The notes under the pieces are model-generated. The model did no database searches. It had not been told where the DNA came from and saw nothing but the letters and a program-made list of their open reading frames with translations. A stretch of 64,000 nt of DNA, from NCBI GenBank assembly GCA_029834535.1, contig JAQMWT010000057.1:1-64000 (forward strand). The letters run 5' to 3'. This document shows, in pieces, positions 57,557 through 64,000 of the stretch. The number at the start of each line of letters is the position of its first letter. The stretch's first letter is position 1. The position numbers and the translations under genes are program-made. This stretch comes from Chrysophaeum taylorii. Taxonomy: Eukaryota; Sar; Pelagophyceae; Pelagomonadales; Pelagomonadaceae.

Positions 57557-58915
57557 ATGGCTGTCTCAACCTGGCCCGCGTGGGCGATGCGGCTGTTCGG
57601 CGGGCTGCTCGCGGGGTGCGGCGGGATCCGATGTGCGCGGCGCATGGTGACGATGCAGCACGCCGGGACGAATAAAACGTCGTCCAAGGTTGAGGGGTCA
57701 AAGGTGCGCGAGTTCCGCGCGTTCCAGCTCGAGTACCTCCTCGTGTACCTGACTGTGATGCTCGCCGACTGGCTCCAAGGCACGAACATGTACACGTTGT
57801 ACTCGGGGTACGGTTTCCCCGTGTCGCAGCTGTTTTTGACGGGATTCTCGAGCTCGTTAGTGTTTGGGACGTTCGTGGGGTTGCTCGTCGACCGGTACGG
57901 TCGCCGCCTCGCGTGCATCGCTTTTTGCGTGCTCGAGATTATCATCAACCTCCTCGAGCACGTGCCGCACATGCCGACGTTGCTGTTCGGACGTTGCCTG
58001 GGCGGGGTGTCGACTTCTCTGTTGTTCTCGGCGTTCGAGAGCTGGATGGTGAGCGAGCACCGGAGGCGCGGGTTTGACGAGGAATGGCTCGCGTCGACGT
58101 TCTCGCTCGCCGCCGCGGGCAACGGCATCGTCGCGGTGATCGCGGGGTTTTTGGCGCAGGTCGCCGCTGACCTGCAGGGCGACATCGGCCCGTTCCGGCT
58201 CGCGATCCTGCTGACCGTGCTCTCGTTGTGCCTCGTCGCCTTTTGGCCCGAAAATTACGGCCAGCAAGCCAAAACAACCTCCTCGTTGGGCCCCGCAAGG
58301 CAGTCGTTCGTCGACGCGCGGCGCGCGATCTCTGCCGACACGCGGGTCGCGCTGCTCGCGTGCGTCGCGGCGTTGTTCGAGGGCGCGACCTTCACGTTCG
58401 TGTTTATGTGGGTTCCGACGCTCCTCGGAAAGTACGACGGCGCGCTCCCGATGGGCCTCGTCTTCGCGTGCTTCATGATCTCCATCGCCGCCGGGGGCGA
58501 ACTCTTCGGCCTCCTCGTCGCCGATGCGAATGCCCTCGTCTTCAAGGGCCGCGTAGAGCGTTTCGCGTTTTTCGTGCTCGCGGCCGCCTCCGCCGCCATG
58601 ATCGTCCCCAGCCCACCCGGAGCCTCCTTCGCCGCCACCCTTGCCTCCTTTTTGGTCCTCGAGGTCTGCGTCGGCACATTCAACGGCTGCGCCGCAACCA
58701 TGAGGTCCAAGTACATCCCTGACGCTCTCCAGGGCTCCATCATGAACGTCAGCCGCATTCCTCTCAACCTCCTCGTCGTCGCCGGGACCACCATGGCCGA
58801 CATCGCTCCTCCGACCGTCACCTTTTCCGTCGTTTCGGCGACCTTTGCCCTCGGCGCGCTCCTCCAGCTCCTCCTGATCCAGGCGCAGCGCCGCCAAGCC
58901 GTCAAAGCAGACTAG
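57557..58915 (+). CDS. MFSD5-type molybdate-anion transporter (MFS)
   Basis: 452 residues using the ATG at 57557; upstream codons in frame lack an ATG. Family hallmarks: VYLTVMLADWLQGTNMYTLYSGYGFPVSQL, FLTGFSSSLVFGTFVGLLVDRYGRRLACI (MFS motif A, DRYGRR), LFGRCLGGVSTSLLFSAFESWM and WLASTFSLAAAGNGIVAVIAGFLA. About 12 hydrophobic segments fit an MFS fold. The family (MOT2 in Chlamydomonas, MFSD5 in animals) carries molybdate and would supply molybdenum cofactor enzymes such as nitrate reductase. Membrane location is not decided by the sequence. No breaks. It is oriented away from the kinesin/M23 pair. Confidence 0.9.
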   Translation: MAVSTWPAWAMRLFGGLLAGCGGIRCARRMVTMQHAGTNKTSSKVEGSKVREFRAFQLEYLLVYLTVMLADWLQGTNMYTLYSGYGFPVSQLFLTGFSSSLVFGTFVGLLVDRYGRRLACIAFCVLEIIINLLEHVPHMPTLLFGRCLGGVSTSLLFSAFESWMVSEHRRRGFDEEWLASTFSLAAAGNGIVAVIAGFLAQVAADLQGDIGPFRLAILLTVLSLCLVAFWPENYGQQAKTTSSLGPARQSFVDARRAISADTRVALLACVAALFEGATFTFVFMWVPTLLGKYDGALPMGLVFACFMISIAAGGELFGLLVADANALVFKGRVERFAFFVLAAASAAMIVPSPPGASFAATLASFLVLEVCVGTFNGCAATMRSKYIPDALQGSIMNVSRIPLNLLVVAGTTMADIAPPTVTFSVVSATFALGALLQLLLIQAQRRQAVKAD

Positions 58916-58976
58916 TAGTAGTAGAGAGTAGGCAACCACCTTTATTACTACTAGTACAAGTATTAAAGTAAGTTTT

Positions 58977-59310
58977 GACAAGTGCAGGCCAGTAAGTTCA
59001 CCTAGTCCCAATCTCTAACCCCAGTAAGTTCACCTAATCCCAGTAAGTTTCATATAAGTTCACCTGGTCAGTAAGTTCACCTAGCTCACACCAACTCCTT
59101 TGAGCTCGTCGCTCTCGCCTCCGCCAATCTAAGCTGCTTTGATCCGTACGCACCGCCAACCTTTGAGTTTACTCTAAAAACTTTACTCTAAAAACCCCAG
59201 TATGTTCACCTGGTACCAGGTGAACAGTTTCACCTGGTCACTCAGTTCACCTAGTCCCAATCTCAAACCCCAGTAAGTTCACCTGGCCCCAGTAAGTTCA
59301 CCTACAGTGC
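58977..59310 (+). repeat. AAGTTCACC-type array of composite copy D
   Basis: Starts CAAGTGCAGGCCAGTAAG; includes the unique spacer (59095-59180) and about ten AAGTTCACC units. Confidence 0.85.
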
Positions 59311-59955
59311 GCGTGTAGACGCCGGGAGGGGGCTTATCGGTATTGCGTAGCACGTGTGGGGTAGGGTGGAGTCGTCGACTCAGAAGAGCATATCCTCGGG
59401 GTTGCCGATCGACAGAGAGCCACGTAGAGCTGGACGTGGCAGAAGACGGGCTTGGGAAAGAGGACGCCGACCTCGCGGGGCGTCTGGCTCTTGTTGATCG
59501 TTTGGCGTCGGCGGGCCTTAAGCGATACAGGTTGGAGGAGCCTCGGTGACAACGACACGATCCATCATGTATCTGGTACCGTTGCAGTGGCCGTGCGACG
59601 GGTCGAGGTTGCGAAGACTTTAAGCTCGCGATCAAAGTCAGCGTGCCGTTGGTTGTCAGGGAGTTGAAAACTCTACTGCAAAGAGCGAGGCGTCGTCTTC
59701 CGACCCAGCCTAGTCAGCCGAAAAGAACTCCGACGCCTCGTCTCCGGGAAAAAAAGGCCGCGGTCATGCGCGCGTTGTCAGCATCGACAACATCGTTTCG
59801 ACGGGGCGTGAGAATGGCGCGCTGAAAGAGCCGCCGCGGGTCGTGGAAATAGTCTGCGAGGTCGCCGTAGACGGCTTGGAGGATCACCGTCTGGCTCTCG
59901 CGCCTACCTGATCCTTACTCTCGGGACTACCTGATCCTTACCCTAAATCGAGGGA
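59311..59955 (-). pseudogene. PIF1-type helicase fragment of composite copy D
   Basis: Minus-strand frames as in the other copies (RNLDPSHGHCNGTRYMM-like, NKSQTPREVGVLFPKPVF, HVQLYVALCRSA). It lacks a GQ pair seen in some copies. Followed at 59880-59950 by a duplicated TACCTGATCCTTAC phrase and CTAAATCGAGGGACA. Confidence 0.75.
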
Positions 59956-60425
59956 CATGCACAGAGCGCATCGCTGCGCGAACCTGGGTGACAAGCGGCT
60001 GCGCCAACTTCACAGAGGCAAAGGCGGCCCAAACTCGCCGCATCTACCGTGAGTGGGGGATCGCCAACGCATTAGGCCGGGCTCGCTGTGCACTCACCGC
60101 CCTCACCCATGTCGCCGCCTCGGGGAACCCCGCCCAGGCCGCCCGATCCCAGCAGGACGTCACCCTTCGTCGCACATACGTCCGGCGGCAGCATGCGTAC
60201 GACCTACGGGCGGGGCCCGTCCTCTCTTCGCCCGCCCCACGCCTCGGCGATGACCCCGACTAGGTCCCGCGTACTTATCTCCGCCCGTCAGGCACATCCC
60301 TCATACCCCACAAACCCACCCACATCCTTCATGCTCCCCACACACACCCCCCCCCTCTTAGGAGTCGACATTTAAAGACAGACAAACAAACAGACAGACA
60401 GACAGACAAACATCTGTCGATTAGT
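59956..60425 (+). mobile_element. 5'-truncated non-LTR element in composite copy D
   Basis: Coding remnant AERIAARTWVTSGCANFTEAKAAQT, RRIYREWGIANALGRARC to a TAG at 60263, 3' UTR, GTCGACATTTAAA, GACA repeats and CATCTGTCGATTAGTAGTTA. Its 5' junction is different from copies B, C and E but abuts the same GGGACA. Confidence 0.75.
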
Positions 60426-60529
60426 AGTTAGGAAAAGCCATCACTGTTATTAAGTTGTACGCAGCAGCAACAACAGTCGATATATCTTTGAACCCCAGGA
60501 AAGAAGAAAGACTTTGCGAAACATTGATT

Positions 60530-62106
60530 ATGTGGTCGTCGTTGCTTCTTGTCGCCGTGGCAGCGGCGCACCGCATGCTGACCACCAGCACCTACTTGCG
60601 GCCCACCGCGATGTTCGCCCACAAGGGCCGCGACATCGAGATCCTCGAGCTGCGCGCGGAGATGCTGCGACTCGAAGCGGCTCGTGACGAACTCGAACTC
60701 GAACGCACAAGTACAAGTATTGAAGAGAAAAAGGAGACGAAAGAGGTCGAGCGCCCCCGTATTGAAAGGAGGCCCGTGGAAGACGTCCCCGCGTCGTGGT
60801 CTGAGACGGGCGACGAGACGATGACGCGGTTGTTTCCGGGGCCGAACTTCCCGAGGCGTTCTCGCGAGATTCGGCACTCGCCCTCAAGGAAAACCTCCAG
60901 AGTGCGGGCGTGTTTGCGGCCGAAGACTTTACCTGGTGCCGGCGCGGCGTCGTGCTGCGCGGCAACCTCACCGCGGTCCCCCAATCGTTCGGCGCGTATC
61001 GACTTTTCGCGGTCGCGGACGCTACCTGGGACGAGGCTATCGAAGAGGCGTTCGGGTGGCGCCGGGCCCGCGGCACGGTGATTGCCGTCGCCAGCACAGC
61101 CTGCCCACTCCAAATCCGAGTAACCAACCTGATGCGCACCTTTGCGGCGACTGCGGCGACGAGCGGTCTCTCGGCCATGGCGTTCCGAGCGATGCAGAGT
61201 TTGGATGTGCCTTCGCTCGAGGAGGGCGTGGTCTGCTTCCTTGCATTGGTGGGCCTTCACGCGGCCCACGAGGCCGGTCATCGCCTCGTCTCGAGACCAA
61301 CCTTGTTCCGGTCGCTCGCGTTTCCCGTACCGGCAATCGACAACGCGCGCTCGGGATGGCTCGACGATGTCGTCGACTTCCCCGAATCCCGCGCCGCGCT
61401 CTTTGACGTCGTTGCGGGCGGCGGCCCTTTAGTCGGCATGCTGCTTTCGCTCGCGGCGATTGCCGCCGGCGCGGTGCTCTCTGACGACGCGGCACCTCTC
61501 GTCGTCCCGATTTCTAAGCTCAGATCATCAGCCCTCGCCTCCGCCGTCGCTCGTCTCGCGGCCCCCGGACACTTCTTCGGCTCTACGGTCCTCGCCTCCT
61601 CGCAACACTGGGAGTCCTTCGTCCACGTCCACCCCGTTTTCCTCGCCGGCCTATCCGCCCTCAAAGCAAACGCCGTACAACTCATTCCAGTCTGCGGCGG
61701 CACCGACGGCGGTCGCCTCCTCCGTGCCCTCCTTCCACCTTCCATCGCCTCGGGACTCATCGAAGCCACCCTCCTTCTTTTTATCTACGTCGCCCTTTTG
61801 TACGCGATAGTAGGCGGCTTGGATTTGGCCACCTACGTCGCTTACGCCTGCGCCTTTGCCAACCAGCCCGAAGTCCTCTGCCAAGACCACGTTTCACCCC
61901 TTGGCCCACACCGCACAGCCCTCTATGCGCTCCTCCTTCTCATGGCATTCGCCGCGATCATCCCCTACGACTCCGTCCGACTTCTTTTCGAGCACGAAAA
62001 CAACGCCCTCCTCCGCTTGCCACCCGCCGGCTTCCCGCCTTTCCCCTCCCCGCCGCCCGACACTCCCTTTGATCTCATCATGACCCTCTTCGCCTCGCGC
62101 GAGTGA
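60530..62106 (+). CDS. EGY-like site-2 (M50) metalloprotease, with one apparent frame break
   Basis: The ATG at 60530 gives a signal-like leader (MWSSLLLVAVAAAHRML), then a basic/Thr-rich stretch and a coiled coil (EILELRAEMLRLEAARDELELER). The frame changes at a GGGG run (60837-60841), where one more G would join RLFPG to AELPEAFSRDS and then VVLRGNLTA, as expected for EGY proteins. The membrane domain has HEAGH (zinc site), GGGPLVGMLLSLAA, QLIPVCGGTDGGR (the N/D-P-DGG motif) and VSPLGPHRTALYALLLLMAF near the end. In plants EGY proteases act in the thylakoid membrane and support chloroplast development. The leader suits import into a secondary plastid. About 525 residues if joined. Confidence 0.8.
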
Positions 62107-62610
62107 CCGATTGACTGACCGAATGAGCGTTCGTCGTCTCTTCCCCCCAACCAACCAACCAACTCGCGGACCTCTCGAGTTGTCTTGCGTCGCACCATCC
62201 TTCAATTTGCGCGCGTGTGTGTGTGTGTATGTGCTTACGATCCTGCTTCTCATCATGTTGCTCTCGGGTGAAGAGCGGGGTTGGCGGGGTGAGCATGCAA
62301 GGCATCGGAGAGGCGTAGCCGCGGAAGGCAAGCCAACGGCTCGTGCTACATCCCGTTGTTGTGTGTCTGGCACTGACCGTAACAGATGCCCCGTTCTGGG
62401 TGGGTTCTCGATGTTTTAGACGGCCTGTTTCACGGGAGTTTCACCCTTCCTACTACAACGGCGTGTGTCATTCAAGTGGTGGCTCTCCGATCGTGCGCGG
62501 GAGCTCAGCCGAGGTATAGCACAACACTGCCGGCCGTCTGATGCCCGATGATTTTACGAACTGCCTCGAGAACTTTCGAAAAAACGACGACATCTTCAGA
62601 ATTGACAGAA
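62107..62610. other. Intergenic, no gene seen
   Basis: Contains a TG repeat (about 62215-62232), CCAACCAACCAA and nothing else recognisable. Confidence 0.6.
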
Positions 62611-62885
62611 ACAAGTGCAGGCCAGTAAGTTCACCTAGTCCAATCTCTAACCCCAGTAAGTTCACCTAATCCCAGTAAGTTTCATATAAGTTCACCTGGT
62701 CAGTAAGTTCACCTAGCTCACACCAACTCCTTTGAGCTCGTCGCTCACGCCTCCGCCAATCTAAGCTGCTTTGATCCGCACGCGGCGCCAACCTTTGAGT
62801 TTACTCTAAAAAAAAACTTTACTCTGAAAACCCCAGTATGTTCACCTGGTCCCAGTAAGTTCACCTGGTCCCAGTAAGTTCACCT
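62611..62885 (+). repeat. AAGTTCACC-type array of composite copy E
   Basis: Starts CAAGTGCAGGCCAGTAAG at about 62612. It is very similar to copy D, including the unique spacer, so D and E are sister copies flanking the EGY-like gene. Confidence 0.85.
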
Positions 62886-63538
62886 ACCGTGCGCGTGTAG
62901 ACGCCGGGAGGGTGCTTATCGGTATTGCGCAGCACGTGTGGGGTAGGGTGGAGTCGTCGACTCAGAAGAGGATATCCTCGGGGTTGCCGATCGACAGAGA
63001 GCCACGTAGAGCTGGACGTGGCAGAAGACGGGCTTGGGAAAGAGGACGCCGACCTCGCGGGGCGCCTGGCTCTTGTTGATCGTTTGGCGTAGGCGGGCCT
63101 TAAGCGATACAGGTTGGAGGAGCCTCGGTGACAACGACACGATCGATCATGTATCTGGTACCGTTGCAGTGGCCGTGCGACGGGTCGAGGTTGCGAAGAC
63201 ATTAAGCTCGCGATCAACGTCAGCATGCCGTTGGTTGTCAGGGAGTTGAAAACTCTACTGTAAAGAGCGAGGCGTCGTCTTCCGACCCAGCCTAGTCAGC
63301 CGAAAAGAACTCCGATGCCTCGTCTCCGGGAAAAAAAGGCCGCGGTCATGCGCGCGTTGTCAGCATCGACAACATCGTTTCGACGGGGCGTGAGAATGGC
63401 GCGCTGAAAGAGCCGCCGCGGGTCGTGGAAATAGTCTGCGAGGTCGCCGTAGACGGCTTGGAGGATCACTGCCTGGCTCTCGCGCCACCTGATCCTTACT
63501 CTCGCGCCTACCTGATCCTTACCCTAAATCGAGGGACA
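62886..63538 (-). pseudogene. PIF1-type helicase fragment of composite copy E
   Basis: Same motifs as copy D (RNLDPSHGHCNGTRYMI, NKSQAPREVGVLFPKPVF, RAILTPRRNDVVDADN). Followed by the doubled CTGATCCTTAC phrase and CTAAATCGAGGGACA. Confidence 0.75.
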
Positions 63539-64000
63539 GCGCAGTCCACTCCGAATACCTCGCTCACGCCCGCGGCATCGACGCCATCATCCCCCAGCCG
63601 GGTACAGCACCACCGCCTGGCTTCTTGGGCCCTGTCGAACAGCGGCTACGTAGCTACGGCACCGTCGCCGGCCTCGTCTTTGGTGCCTTCGGTGAGGCCA
63701 GCGCGGCGTGCCACGCTCTCGCCCAAACATGCGCAGAGCGCATCGCTGCGCGAACCTGGGTGACAAGCGGCTGCGCCAACTTCACAGAGGCAAAGGCGGC
63801 CCAAACTCGCCGCATCTACCGTGAGTGGGGGATCGCCAACGCATTAGGCCGGGCTCGCTGTGCCCTCACCGCCCTCACCCATGTCGCCGCCTCGGGGAAC
63901 CCCACCCAGGCCGCCCGATCCCAGCAGGACGTCACCCTTCGTCGCACATACGTCCGGCGGCAGCATGCGTACGACCTACGGGCGGGGCCCGTCCTCTCTT
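63539..64000 (+). mobile_element. Non-LTR element C-terminal coding fragment (runs off the window)
   Basis: The longest coding remnant of this family here, open to the window edge: HSEYLAHARGIDAIIPQPG, VEQRLRSYGTVAGLVFGAFGEASAACHALA, ANFTEAKAAQTRRIYREWGI and ANALGRARCALTALTHVA. The FGAFGE...REWGI pattern resembles a C-terminal domain I associate with algal retroelement proteins (recognition from memory, moderate confidence). The catalytic RT core is not present. Confidence 0.6.

Noticed and set aside
58977-59310. CRISPR-like appearance of the AAGTTCACC arrays
   Set aside because: Spacing and unit sequence vary, units occur inside a eukaryotic dispersed repeat, and there are no cas genes.

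Overview
The window is eukaryotic nuclear DNA, most likely from a unicellular alga with a complex plastid; a stramenopile such as a pelagophyte is my guess. The evidence is GT-AG introns of 64 to 81 bp, a centromeric histone H3, a kinesin-5, an MFSD5-type transporter, an EGY-like site-2 protease with a leader-like N-terminus, DUF4116 repeats and heavy retroelement content. Host genes are GC-rich, compact and intron-poor.

Layout. 1-6.6 kb: a broken low-complexity coiled-coil ORF, a 5'-truncated Ty3/gypsy copy with its LTR, an inverted reverse-transcriptase scrap and a broken AT-richer ORF. 6.6-20.1 kb: two head-to-head copies of a dispersed composite repeat carrying the C-terminal part of a PIF1-type helicase. 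The second copy is split by a full-length 10.49-kb Ty3/gypsy element at 8379-18868, with paired LTRs and a 5-bp target duplication. That element carries a cytosine-5 DNA methyltransferase domain between its protease-like region and its reverse transcriptase, and is the most notable object in the window. 20.1-21.9 kb: copia remnant. 21.9-24.4 kb: a response-regulator gene divergent from a CENP-A/CenH3 gene. 24.4-29.8 kb: gene-poor, with a hAT-like remnant. 29.8-33.5 kb: a DUF4116 plus P-loop GTPase gene and a DUF1810 gene. 33.5-38.6 kb: broken fragments. 38.7-50.1 kb: three copies of a DUF6492-like glycosyltransferase gene, separated by a composite-repeat copy and a hAT remnant, each of those two split by the same short non-LTR element. 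50.2-58.9 kb: host genes (multi-exon glycosyltransferase-like, ankyrin, kinesin-5, M23 peptidase, MFSD5 transporter). 58.9-64 kb: two more composite repeats flanking the EGY-like protease gene.

A recurring feature is the single-base frame break. Nearly all have the sign of one missing base, mostly in homopolymers, and they occur in transposons and in apparently functional host genes alike. One (DUF6492 copy 1) is shown directly by a sister copy with one more A. Homopolymer under-calling in the assembly is therefore a serious alternative to pseudogenisation.

The repeats give a relative history: a PIF1-bearing composite repeat was hit inside its GACA microsatellite by a 5'-truncated non-LTR element. 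Individual composite copies were later hit by the gypsy/methyltransferase element and by a second non-LTR family with an AGTT tail.
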